DNA of 64,000 nt from Streptomyces capitiformicae (lineage in GTDB: Bacteria > Actinomycetota > Actinomycetes > Streptomycetales > Streptomycetaceae), in NCBI RefSeq assembly GCF_002214185.1, contig NZ_CP022161.1, positions 6,455,486-6,519,485 of the forward strand, in the 5' to 3' direction. This document shows positions 33,231 to 41,625 of the stretch, piece by piece. The notes under the pieces are model-generated. The model saw nothing but the letters and a program-made list of their open reading frames with translations. It was not told the DNA's origin and did not search any database. Position 1 is the first letter of the stretch, and the number at the start of each line of letters is the position of its first letter. A program made the translations under genes and the position numbers.

Positions 33231-34274
33231 ATGCCTCTCCTCCCCCGCCGCGGCACCGCCGCAGCCGCCCTCGCACTCGCCACCGCGCTGTCCCTGACGG
33301 CGTGCGGCGGATCCTCCGACGATGGCGAGGCGAGTCCTTCCGCCGGGGCCGGCAACAAGAAGGACGTCGCCAAGGGCGGGAAGGACTTCGCGGACGCCGC
33401 GAAGAAGACCGCCGCGATGGGCACCGACGCCGAGCCCGGCGAATGGCCCCGCACCGTCACCCACGCCATGGGCAAGACCGAGATCAAGACCCAGCCCAAG
33501 CGGGTCGTCGTCCTCGACGTCGGTGAGCTCGACAACGTTGTTTCGCTGGGCATCGAGCCGGTGGGCCTCGCCCCCACCGAGGGCTCCCCCGAGCTGCCGT
33601 CGTACTTGAAGAAGGACTCGGGCAACCCGAAGAACGTCGGCACGATCAACAACCTCAACCTGGAGGCGATCGCCGCGCTCAAGCCCGACCTGATCCTCGG
33701 CAGCCAGTTGCGCGCCGCCGACAAGTACGACGAGCTGTCCCAGATCGCGCCGACCGTCTTCTCCGTCCGCCCCGGCTTCACCTGGAAGGAGAACTACCTC
33801 CTCAACGCGGCCGCCCTCGACAAGACCGCACAGGCGAAGGAGAAGCTCGCGGCGTACGAGGAGAAGGCCGACGCGCTGGGTGAGAAGCTCGGCGACGACA
33901 AACCGACCGTCTCGATGGTCCGCTTCATGCCCGACGGCGTCATCCGCCTCTACGCCAACGCCTCGTTCATCGGCACGATTCTCAAGGACTCCGGCATCCC
34001 CCGGCCCGAGAACCAGGACATCGAGGACCTCGCGGCCGAGATCAGCGCCGAGAACATCGACCAGGCAGACGCCGACTACATCTTCACCGGCGTCTACGGC
34101 GACCCCAAGGCCACCGACAAGTCCAAGGCCCAGGGCAACCCGCTGTGGAAGAACCTCGACGCCGTCAAGGCCGGCCACGCCTACGACGTTCCGGACGAGA
34201 CCTGGTACCTCGGCCTCGGCGTGACCGCGGCGGACGAAGTGCTCGCCGACCTGGAGCAGCACCTCACCAAGTAG
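33231..34274 (+). CDS. Iron-siderophore substrate-binding lipoprotein (FecB/FepB type)
   Basis: A 347-residue class III binding protein. The lipoprotein signal ends with SLTACG (Cys near residue 25). Binding-protein motifs: THAMGKTEIKTQPKRVVVLD, NLEAIAALKPDLILGS, the long backbone helix, and LDAVKAGHAYDVPDETWYLG near the end. ATG 33231 is preceded by GGAGCCCCCC. It captures ferric siderophore for the two upstream permeases. Its own iron box makes it separately iron-regulated. It is followed by decayed genes. Confidence 0.92.
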   Translation: MPLLPRRGTAAAALALATALSLTACGGSSDDGEASPSAGAGNKKDVAKGGKDFADAAKKTAAMGTDAEPGEWPRTVTHAMGKTEIKTQPKRVVVLDVGELDNVVSLGIEPVGLAPTEGSPELPSYLKKDSGNPKNVGTINNLNLEAIAALKPDLILGSQLRAADKYDELSQIAPTVFSVRPGFTWKENYLLNAAALDKTAQAKEKLAAYEEKADALGEKLGDDKPTVSMVRFMPDGVIRLYANASFIGTILKDSGIPRPENQDIEDLAAEISAENIDQADADYIFTGVYGDPKATDKSKAQGNPLWKNLDAVKAGHAYDVPDETWYLGLGVTAADEVLADLEQHLTK

Positions 34275-34319
34275 GCCCGACCGCGGCGGTACTGGAGGCG
34301 GTTCCACCGTGGGCACGGC

Positions 34320-34900
34320 GTCAGTCCGCTGTCTGTGCCCGGCCCTGCGTCACCTTCCGCAGCAGCGGCCTGCTGCCCGCGATCGCGGTGAGCATGGCCG
34401 GCGCGCCGACGGCCACGCAGATCACCAGTTGCACGGCACCGGAGATGTTGATCGTGGTGCCGGCCGCCTTGTTGAGCTGCATCGCGCCGAAGAGCGCCCA
34501 TCCCGGTGGTACCGCCGGCCAGGACGGTCAACGGGATGACGGTCTCGCGGATCCGGGCCCGGTCCAGCACCTCCAGCGGGGTGCCGGACAGCCGCAGCAG
34601 GCCGTGGACGCGGCGCCGGTCGAGGACGTTCGCGGCGGCCGTGAGGCCTGCGGAGGCGGCCGCGACGAGGAAGCTCAGCACCAGGGTGGCGGTACTGACC
34701 GTGGCGATGCGGGCGGTGACGGTGTCGTCCGGCGCGGACACTCAGTCCTGCGTGAAGGCGTACCTGCCCGGCCCGAGCGGCGTCAGGGCGGTGACGGCGG
34801 TGTCGATGCGTTCCTGCCCGCCGGGGACATGGGCGATCACGCCGTTGACACCGCCGAGCAGGCTGTCGTAGTCGTCCTCGCTCGTGACGGCGACGGTCGA
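34320..34900 (-). pseudogene. FtsX-like ABC permease, C-terminal remnant
   Basis: The minus strand carries VTSEDDYDSLLGGVNGVIAH, then RYAFTQD, an in-frame TGA at 34742, and VSAPDDTVTARIATVST with one helix (LVLSFLVAAASAGLTAA). It continues RVHGLLRLSGTPLEVLDRAR. A frameshift at about 34497 is followed by the last helix (INISGAVQLVICVAVGAPAM) and the true stop at 34320. One stop, one frameshift and a missing N-terminal half show a dead FtsX-family gene. Confidence 0.7.
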
Positions 34901-34920
34901 CGGACGACGGCCGCGGCGGC

Positions 34921-35070
34921 ACCCAGCTCCCGGCGGCCGCCCACGGCGGCGGCTTCGGCTTCGTCGGCCTGAAGGAGCGGGTGACCGCGCTGGGCGGCGA
35001 ACTGGACACCGGCCCGCGGGGCGGCGTGGGGTGGGAGGTGCGGGCGGTGTTTCCGGCGCGGAAATCCTGA
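34921..35070 (+). pseudogene. Histidine kinase C-terminal remnant
   Basis: The plus-strand frame reads AHGGGFGFVGLKERVTALG, GELDTGPRGG and VRAVFPARKS before TGA at 35068. This is the G2 box and end of a NarL-partner sensor kinase ATPase domain. Everything upstream is missing and replaced by the opposite-strand FtsX remnant. Confidence 0.65.
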
Positions 35071-35439
35071 GAGCGTCGCCCGCCCGGGCCGGGGAAACCA
35101 AAAAAACCTGTGCCCCACCGGATTCAGCGGGTGACTTCCGCGGCTGATCGGCCAGACGCCGGGTCTCCTCGTCGCTCAGAGTTGCGTGGCGAAGCTCTGA
35201 CTGTGCAGGAACTCGGTCTGGAGCGTGCCCAGTTCATGGATGCCCCAGACTGGGGTGTGGAAGGCGGGAGTACCTTCAGCTCTCCGGTAACCCCCTCCGG
35301 CATGTGGCCGTACGTCCGGCGGTTGCCGGGCACGAGGTCGGCCGCCGCCGGCCTGCTCGCCGCCCTCGCCCTGCCCGAGCCCCTGGGAGCAACCGCGTCC
35401 ACCACCCGGCCCGCGGCCGCGGACCACCCCTTCCGTCTC

Positions 35440-35677
35440 GACCGGTACTACACAACCAGCGGGACCCCCAGACGCCGCTGCCCGGCGGCCGTGCCATGCA
35501 CCGTGCCCTCCACGGATCGCGCCTCGTGTACGTCCGCGGCGTCGGACTCGACCGTCGTCTCGCAGCGGCCACGCCATCTACGGCTTCCCCGGCGGCCCCG
35601 CCTGCGTCACCCGCACCGTCAACACCTGCCTCACGGACGGGCGCCTGCCGAACTACACGCAGCCCGACTGGATTTGA
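35440..35677 (+). pseudogene. TAP-type alpha/beta hydrolase C-terminal remnant
   Basis: The frame reads VLHNQRDPQTPLPGGRAMHR and LHGSRLVYVRGVG, matching the D-P-x-T-P region before the catalytic His in tripeptidyl-aminopeptidase-like hydrolases. A frameshift near 35560 leads to GHAIYGFPGGPACVTRTVNT and LTDGRLPNYTQ, the family's terminal segment with the catalytic His. The stop is at 35675-35677, overlapping the next fragment. Confidence 0.6.
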
Positions 35678-36044
35678 GCGGGTGCGCGCACTCACCGGCG
35701 GCGCGGCCGTCGACGTGGTGTTCGACGGCGTGGGCGGCGAGATCGGCACGGGGGCGGCCTCTCTGGTCGAGGCCGGCGGGCGATTCGTGCCGACCGGCGC
35801 GGCCGGCGGCGTGTACACGGACGCCGCGGCGCTCGCGGCTCGGGGTGTCACCGTGCTCGGCCTGCAGCAGGTGATGGAGAGGGGTCTGAACCTGCGCGAG
35901 TCGGCGGTCACCGTACTCGAGGAGGCCGCTGCCGGTCGGCTGCGGCCGGTGATCGGACGAACGTTCCCGCTGGAGCGTGCGGCCGACGCCCACGCCGCCA
36001 TGGAGGCCAGGACGACGATCGGCAAGACGCTCCTGCTCGTGTGA
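35673..36044 (+). pseudogene. Zinc-type quinone oxidoreductase C-terminal remnant
   Basis: The plus frame begins FERVRALTGGAAVDVVFDG and continues with VGGEIGTGAASLVEAGGRFV and ERAADAHAAMEARTTIGK to the natural C-terminus (TLLLV). This is the last ~120 residues of an MDR-family NADPH:quinone reductase, lacking the catalytic N-terminal half and the first part of the Rossmann fold. It is fused directly to the hydrolase remnant. Confidence 0.75.
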
Positions 36045-36081
36045 GCAGTCATGCCCCTGTCGGCAGTACACGCGAGCGCGT

Positions 36082-36408
36082 TCACGGCCGAAAATGCCCC
36101 GGCTCGGCAGCGGGTTCGACCCGCTGCCAGGGCGCGTCCGAGCGGGTGGGACACGCGTCGGGGGCGAGCCTCAGGGCGCACACCGGCCGATCGGTGCCGG
36201 AGACGGGCCCGAGGTAGAGATGTCCGGTCAGGTGGCACCAGGCGGGCAGGTCGGGCGGTGCGGCGGGGTCGGTGGCGATGACGTGGACGACGGTGCCCGG
36301 TGCCGCCCCGTCGGTGGCCTGGCGCAGGCGCAGGCGCAGGGTGACGCAGGGCAGGCCGGTGCCGTCGACGGTGAGGGCGGTTTCTGCGGGCGGGGCGGGC
36401 CCGTTCAC
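36082..36408 (-). CDS. TusA-family sulfurtransferase-like protein
   Basis: A 108-residue small protein. GTG 36408 overlaps the MFS stop (GTGA), so it is translationally coupled to the transporter. The TusA-like fold is seen as LTVDGTGLPCVTLRLRLRQA, with the active-site Cys near residue 21, and TVVHVIATDPAAPPDLPAWC, which contains a second Cys. The classical CPxP motif is altered to PCVT, as in many actinobacterial members (family knowledge). The partner transporter suggests a shared role, perhaps sulfur or metalloid handling (inference). Confidence 0.78.
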   Translation of the reverse strand: MNGPAPPAETALTVDGTGLPCVTLRLRLRQATDGAAPGTVVHVIATDPAAPPDLPAWCHLTGHLYLGPVSGTDRPVCALRLAPDACPTRSDAPWQRVEPAAEPGHFRP

Positions 36409-37640
36409 CGGCTTCTCGCGGTGGTGGCGATGGCCGGGAGGACGGCGAGGGCGAGGATGCCGCCGGTGAGGGCGAGGACGGGGTAGCCGGCGGCGGAGAC
36501 GACGAGGCCGGAGGAGAGGCCGCCGGTGGCGCCGGCGATGGCGATGGAGACGTCGACCATGCCCTGGGTCTTGGCGCGGGTGGCCAGCGGCACGGCGTCG
36601 GTGATCATCGCGGTGCCGGAGACGAGGCCGAGGTTCCAGCCCAGCCCAAGGAGGGCGAGCGCCAAAGCCAGCAAGGTGACGGAGTCCGCGGGCGCCGCGG
36701 CGGCGGTGATTCCGGCGGCGAGGAGGGTGAGGCCGGAGGCGGCGGCGATCACGGTGCGGCCGTACGCGTCGACGAGCCAGCCGGTGAGTGGCGAGGGCAG
36801 GTACATGGCGCCGACGTGGATGGCGATGACGAGGCCGGACGCGGCGGTGCCGTGGCCGTGGTCGTGCATGTGGACGGGGGTCATCGTCATGATCGCGACC
36901 ATGACGAGCTGGGTGAGGATCATCGTCAGCGCGCCCGGTATCAGCCCCGGCCCACGAGTCCTCGCCGCGGTGTTCTCCGTCCGCTGCTGGAGGTCGAGGC
37001 TGCGGGCGAGCAGCAGGGGGTCGGGGCGCAGCCACACGGCGAGGACGAGGGCGGCCAGCGCGTAGGCGGTGCCGGAGAGCAGGAATGGCCCGGCCAGGGT
37101 GGGGATGCCGAGGGTGTCCGCGAGGTCGCCGGTGGGTGCGGCGAGGTTGGGGCCGACGACGCCGCCGAGGGTGGTGGCGACCAGGACGGTGGAGACGGCG
37201 CGGGCGCGGTGGGCGGGCGCGGCGAGGTCGGCTCCGGCGTACCGGGCCTGGAGGTTGGTGGCGGTTCCGGCGCCGTAGACGAACAGGGCGATGAAGAGCA
37301 GTACGGCGTTGTCGGCGACGGCGGCGGCGATGACGCCCGCGCTGCCGACGGCGCCGGTCAGATATCCCGCGGCCAGGCCCGGTCGGCGGCCCCTGGACTG
37401 GGAGATGCGGCCGATGGTGACGGCGGCGAGGGCCGAGCCGGCGGTGAACAGGGCGCTGGGCAGCCCCGCGAGGTCGGTGGAGCCGAGCATGTCCTGGGCG
37501 AGCAGGGCTCCGACGGTGATGCCGGCCGCGAGCCCCGCCCCGCTCAGGATCTGGCTGGTGACCAGGACGGCGAGGACGCGACGCTGCGCCTCGGGTCGCG
37601 GGGACATACCGGCGGTGGTGTCCGGGGCGGTGCTTGTCAC
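36405..37640 (-). CDS. MFS transporter paired with a TusA-like protein
   Basis: A 411-residue major facilitator with twelve predicted helices. Motif A-like sequence occurs as GRISQSRGRRPGLAAGYL in the 2-3 loop, and GWLVDAYGRTVIAAAS in the second half. The 8th-helix area has histidines (TPVHMHDHGHG), unusual for a drug exporter and suggestive of a metal or anion substrate (inference). GTG 37640 follows GGGAG. Two ATGGCTACAG direct repeats (37656 and 37684) lie just upstream and may be regulator sites. Confidence 0.87.
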   Translation of the reverse strand: MTSTAPDTTAGMSPRPEAQRRVLAVLVTSQILSGAGLAAGITVGALLAQDMLGSTDLAGLPSALFTAGSALAAVTIGRISQSRGRRPGLAAGYLTGAVGSAGVIAAAVADNAVLLFIALFVYGAGTATNLQARYAGADLAAPAHRARAVSTVLVATTLGGVVGPNLAAPTGDLADTLGIPTLAGPFLLSGTAYALAALVLAVWLRPDPLLLARSLDLQQRTENTAARTRGPGLIPGALTMILTQLVMVAIMTMTPVHMHDHGHGTAASGLVIAIHVGAMYLPSPLTGWLVDAYGRTVIAAASGLTLLAAGITAAAAPADSVTLLALALALLGLGWNLGLVSGTAMITDAVPLATRAKTQGMVDVSIAIAGATGGLSSGLVVSAAGYPVLALTGGILALAVLPAIATTARSR

Positions 37641-37655
37641 AAGCGTGTTCTCCCT

Positions 37656-37693
37656 ATGGCTACAGGCGTCGGGCGTCTACGACATGGCTACAG
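37656..37693. promoter_or_regulatory. Direct repeats ATGGCTACAG upstream of the MFS gene
   Basis: Two identical decamers at 37656-37665 and 37684-37693, 28 bp apart, with GTCTAC copies between and beyond them. They lie within 55 bp of the MFS start and overlap the end of the DinB remnant. Confidence 0.35.
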
Positions 37694-38127
37694 ATTGTCT
37701 ACGCCCAGATAGCCGTCGATACGGCGTACGTGCCCACTGTCCGGGTCCGGCGGAAGCGCGTGGCCGAGGTCTCTCGCGCGGACTTCGCTGATCCACTGGT
37801 CGTGCTGGTACTCGTGGTTGACGAGCGTGGTGAGCAAGTGGGCGGCCACGATGGTGAGTTGGGTGGCGGCGCCGACCCGGCCGGCGGCGATGTCGCCGAT
37901 GCGGGCGTGCACGCGTTCGGCGACCGTGGTGCGGAAGTCGGTGAGGCGTCGGATCGTGGGCAGGGTCCCGCGGAACTGCTCGGGGTTCTCCGAATCCATC
38001 AAGCCGTCCAGCTCGGGGTCCGGGCTGGGCTCGGCCGCGGTGAGGTTGCGGATCACGAAGTGGGCGACGTGCGCCTGGTGCCCCAGGTGCCGGCCGATGG
38101 CGCTGGAGTTCTCGCGCGGGCGCCATA
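37688..38127 (-). pseudogene. DinB-family protein, N-terminally truncated
   Basis: The minus frame from about 38125 reads LWRPRENSSAIGRHLGHQAH, VAHFVIRNL, TIRRLTDFRTTVAERV and HEYQHDQWISEVRA to TAG at 37688. This is the C-terminal three quarters of a DinB four-helix protein, including its metal-ligand His motifs. The first helix is lost where the frame meets the opposite-strand xanthine dehydrogenase fragment. A long frame upstream on this strand is antisense to XdhC and is not real. Confidence 0.7.
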
Positions 38128-38128
38128 G

Positions 38129-38260
38129 GGCATCGGCGAGATCGGCATCGTGGGCGTCGCGGCGGCCATTGCCAACGCGGTCTGGCACGCGACCGGCGTC
38201 CGCCACCGCCACCTGCCCATCCGGCCCGACCGAATCCTGATGGCAGGCGGCCATGCTTGA
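38129..38260 (+). pseudogene. Xanthine dehydrogenase large-subunit C-terminal remnant
   Basis: The frame reads GIGEIGIVGVAAAIANAVWH, then ATGVRHRHLPIRPDRIL, and stops at 38258. This is the terminal motif of molybdopterin-binding XdhA/CoxL subunits. An in-frame TAG directly precedes it. Only 43 codons of ~750 are left. The following xdhC overlaps its stop by 8 bp, as in an intact operon. Confidence 0.75.
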
Positions 38261-39382
38261 TCTCGCCGCCGAGTTGAGCGGATGGGCCGAGCGGGGCCGG
38301 GATTTCGCCGTCGCCACCGTCGTGCGGGTCGGCGGCAGCGCCCCGCGCCCTCCCGGCGCCGCCCTCGCCGTCTCCGATGACGGAACGGCCATCGGCTCGG
38401 TCTCCGGCGGCTGCGTCGAAGGCGCGGTCCACGACGCCTGCGCCAGGCCCTCAAGGACGACGTCACCGTGCTCGAACGCTTCGGCTACAGCGACGACGAC
38501 GCCTTCGCGGTCGGCCTGACCTGCGGAGGCACCATCGAGGTCCTCGTCACGCCGGTACGCGCCCACACGCCGGACGGCAAGACGGTCGGCTCGGCACTGT
38601 CGTACGCGGCCCTTGACGAGGCGGTGGCACTCGCCAGGGTGATCCGCGGCCCGGGCGAACTCCTCGGCAGGCTCCTGCTCGTGCATCCCGACGGAGCGTA
38701 CGAAGGCGCCCTCGGCGGCCACCCGGACCTGGACCGGACGGCCGCGGCCGAGACCCGGGCCATGCTGGAGGCGGGCCGCACCGGCAACGTCGAACTCTCC
38801 GAAGACGGCTCACACTGCACCGGCGGCCTCACGCTCTTCGTCGAGACGTGCGTACCACCACCCCGCGTGATCGTCTTCGGCGCGATCGACTTCGCGGCGG
38901 CACTGGTACGGGCCGGCAAGTTCCTCGGCTACCACGTCACCGTGTGCGACGCCGGCCCTGTCTTCGCCACCCGGGCCCGCTTCCCCGAGGCCGACGACAT
39001 CGTGATCGACTGGCCGCACCAATATCTGGAGCGGACGGCGACCGATGAGCGCACCGTCCTGTGCGTCCTGACCCACGACGCCAAGTTCGACGTACCCCTG
39101 CTGACGGAGGCCCCGCGGCTGCCGGTCGCCTGCATCGGCGCGTTGGGCTCACGCCGCACCCACGCCGACCGGGAGCGACGGCTGCGCGAAGTGGACCTGC
39201 CCGAGCGGGAGTTGGCCCGTCTGCGCTCCCCCATCGGCCTCGATCTCGGCGCCCGTACGCCCGAGGAGACCGCCGTGTCCATCGCGGCGGAGATCATCGC
39301 GGCCCGCCAGGGCGGAACGGGCACGCCCCTGACCGGTTCACGCACCCCGATCCACCGGGACGGCGGCGAGCGGAGACCTTGA
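38253..39382 (+). pseudogene. xdhC: XdhC-family molybdenum-cofactor insertion factor with one frameshift
   Basis: ATG 38253 opens MLDLAAELSGWAERGRDF, VVRVGGSAPRPPGA and VSGGCVEGAVHDACA, the conserved XdhC/CoxI N-terminal domain. A missing base near 38447 sends it to another frame. The protein resumes as VLERFGYSDDDAFAVGLTCG and runs with VIVFGAIDFAAALVRAGKFL, YIGALGSRRTH-like ACIGALGSRRTHADR and SIAAEIIAARQGG to 39382. Corrected, it would be about 376 residues, the normal size. It may be a genuine mutation or a sequencing error. Its partner enzyme is reduced to a stub, so loss of function is plausible. Confidence 0.75.
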
Positions 39383-39502
39383 GAGACAGAGCCATGGCAG
39401 ATACGAACGAGGCGAGAACCGCGCTCACCTGAGTCGACGCCAACGCGCGGATCGCCCGGGCGTAGGCTTCGTTCAGCATGGACACGGCGGGGGGCGGAGC
39501 AC

Positions 39503-41617
39503 ATGACGGTGGAGTCAACACAGAGGTGGGGGTCGACCCTCGATTCGGTCGTGGTGTACGCGCAGGGCGCGCTCTGCCGCCGCCTCGCCCGGGGGATGGT
39601 GCCGCCCGACGGCCGGGTACGGGTGACGGGACTGCCGCGCTCGCTGGACCCGGGCTCGCTGCGGGCCCGGGTCGTGGGCGCCCCCGGGGTCCGTGTCACC
39701 GAAGCCCGGGTGGAGGTCGAGGCCCAGCCGCTCGGCACCGGCACGCCCGACGAGTTGCGGCGCGAGGTCGAGCGGCTGGGCGACGAGTACGCGGCGGCGC
39801 AGGGACGCCGGGACCGGCAGCTGAGCCTGATCGAGGAAGTGAGGGCTCTCCACCCGGTCCCACCTGCCCGCAGGCGCGAGGATCCGCACCGCCGCACCCC
39901 GGTCGACGCATGGCTGGAGCTCGCCGACTTCGTCGACGAGCGGCTGACGGGACTGCACACCCGCCTCGTCGAGCTGGAGGATGCGCTGCACGACGTCGAG
40001 CACAAGCTCACCGTCGCCGCCGACAGGCTCGCCCGCGCCTCCACCGACGCACCGTCAGCACATGTGGAGACCACGGTCTGCGCGGTCCTGACCCTCGACG
40101 GCACCGGTGGCGCGAAGCCGGAGGTGGAGCTGGAGCTGGAGTACGGGGTGCCGGGCGCCGTCTGGGTGCCGACCTACCGCCTCACGCACCGTCAGGGCGA
40201 CGGCAGTGGCCGTCTGGTGCTGCGTGCCTCGGTCGCCCAGCGGACCGGCGAGGACTGGACCGGCGTGCGCATTGCCCTGGCCACCGCCGATCTTCGGCGC
40301 CGCACCGACCTGCCGAGGCTCCGCTCGATCCGGATCGGACGCCGTCAACCCGCCCCCGCGCCCTCTGGCTGGCGCGAGCCTCCGGCAGGGCTCGCCGACC
40401 TGTTCACCGGGTACGAGGCAGCCGGCCCCCGCCCTGCCACGACCGCCGCACCTGCGGCTGTCGTGGCCGGCTCCGCGCCCGTGGGTGCCGCGGGCAGCCC
40501 CGCGTCCGGTCCCGTTCCGCCACCGCTGCCTCCCCCGCCGCCGGCATCGCAGGGTTACGGCGGTCCGCCGGCCGCGGTGCCGGTGCCCGGCGGTGCGTAC
40601 AAAGCCTCTCCGGAGCCTTTCGGCGGCGGGATGGCCGACCTCGCGTCGCAGTCGGCCCCGTCGCGACCGGCCGGCAGGCCGCGTTCCGGCGGCAGTTCCT
40701 TCGCGGGTGCCCCCACCCCGATGGCGCCCGCTGCTCCCGGCCGGGCCGCACCGCCACCTCTTCCGGCACCGGTAGCCGGTCCGCCGCAGCCGAGCGGCGC
40801 CGAGCTCGACTACGCCGCCCTCGTCCTGTGCGGCCCCGACGAGCAGGGCGGGCGCAGAGGCCGACTGTTTCCCGACGCTCCCTTCGACCCCGTGGCGGCC
40901 GAGTACCGCCGCCGCGCCGAAGCAGTAGCCGCGCTGCCGCTGCCCGGACAGGCCGTGCGGCCCCGCGAGTCGGCGGGTTCCTTCGACCACCGCTTCGATG
41001 CCACCGCCCGCGCCGACATTCCGTCGGACGGCACCTGGCACACCGTCACCGTCGGCGAGATCCCGGTCGGCCTGCGCACCGAGTACCTCTGCGTGCCGTC
41101 CGTGGAGCAGACCGTGTACGCCACGTTGGTGCTCTCCAACGCCACCGACCAGGCATTGTTGGCCGGCCCGGTGGAGGTCACCGTCGACGACGACTTCCTG
41201 CTGACCACCGCACTGCCCACGCTCGCCCCCGGCGGTGTCCGCCGGGTGGGGCTCGGGCCGGCCGAGGGCATCCGGGTCACGCGTCGTACGAACCTGCACG
41301 AGTCCACCGCGGGCCTGCGCAACAACACCACCGTGCTCGACCACCGCGTCCACGTGGAGCTGGCCAACCGGCTCGCGAGGCCCGTCACCGTCGAAGTCCG
41401 CGAGCGGGTGCCGGTCACCTCCGAGCCGGACGTCCGGATCGAGGAACGGGCCGACTGGGCAGCGCCCGAGGACGGCACTGGGCCCGATCGCCATGCGCCG
41501 GGCACTCGCGTCTGGCGACTGGACCTGCCCGCAGGCGCCACCGCCGCCCTCGACGGCGGCTACGAGATACGCATCCCGACCGGCAAGGCCCTGGTCGGCG
41601 GCAACCGCAGGAGCTGA
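39503..41617 (+). CDS. DUF4139 (mucoidy-inhibitor MuiA-like) protein, large
   Basis: A 704-residue cytoplasmic protein. The N-terminal DUF4140 region (about 14-120) has DSVVVYAQGALCRRLARG; a coiled-coil (about 85-175) follows. The DUF4139 beta region has ELEYGVPGAVWVPTYRLTH and QRTGEDWTGVRIALATADL, continuing after about 445 with IPVGLRTEYLCVPSVEQTVY. A Pro/Gly/Ala-rich insert (about 310-430) splits it. ATG 39503 follows GGAG. The function of the family is unknown. The next gene, 8 bp downstream, is a shorter relative, so they probably act together. Confidence 0.85.
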   Translation: MTVESTQRWGSTLDSVVVYAQGALCRRLARGMVPPDGRVRVTGLPRSLDPGSLRARVVGAPGVRVTEARVEVEAQPLGTGTPDELRREVERLGDEYAAAQGRRDRQLSLIEEVRALHPVPPARRREDPHRRTPVDAWLELADFVDERLTGLHTRLVELEDALHDVEHKLTVAADRLARASTDAPSAHVETTVCAVLTLDGTGGAKPEVELELEYGVPGAVWVPTYRLTHRQGDGSGRLVLRASVAQRTGEDWTGVRIALATADLRRRTDLPRLRSIRIGRRQPAPAPSGWREPPAGLADLFTGYEAAGPRPATTAAPAAVVAGSAPVGAAGSPASGPVPPPLPPPPPASQGYGGPPAAVPVPGGAYKASPEPFGGGMADLASQSAPSRPAGRPRSGGSSFAGAPTPMAPAAPGRAAPPPLPAPVAGPPQPSGAELDYAALVLCGPDEQGGRRGRLFPDAPFDPVAAEYRRRAEAVAALPLPGQAVRPRESAGSFDHRFDATARADIPSDGTWHTVTVGEIPVGLRTEYLCVPSVEQTVYATLVLSNATDQALLAGPVEVTVDDDFLLTTALPTLAPGGVRRVGLGPAEGIRVTRRTNLHESTAGLRNNTTVLDHRVHVELANRLARPVTVEVRERVPVTSEPDVRIEERADWAAPEDGTGPDRHAPGTRVWRLDLPAGATAALDGGYEIRIPTGKALVGGNRRS

Positions 41618-41625
41618 CACACGCC

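Noticed and set aside
39394..39432. Short ORF MADTNEARTALT as a small gene
   Set aside because: Only 12 codons, no homology, and no conserved context.
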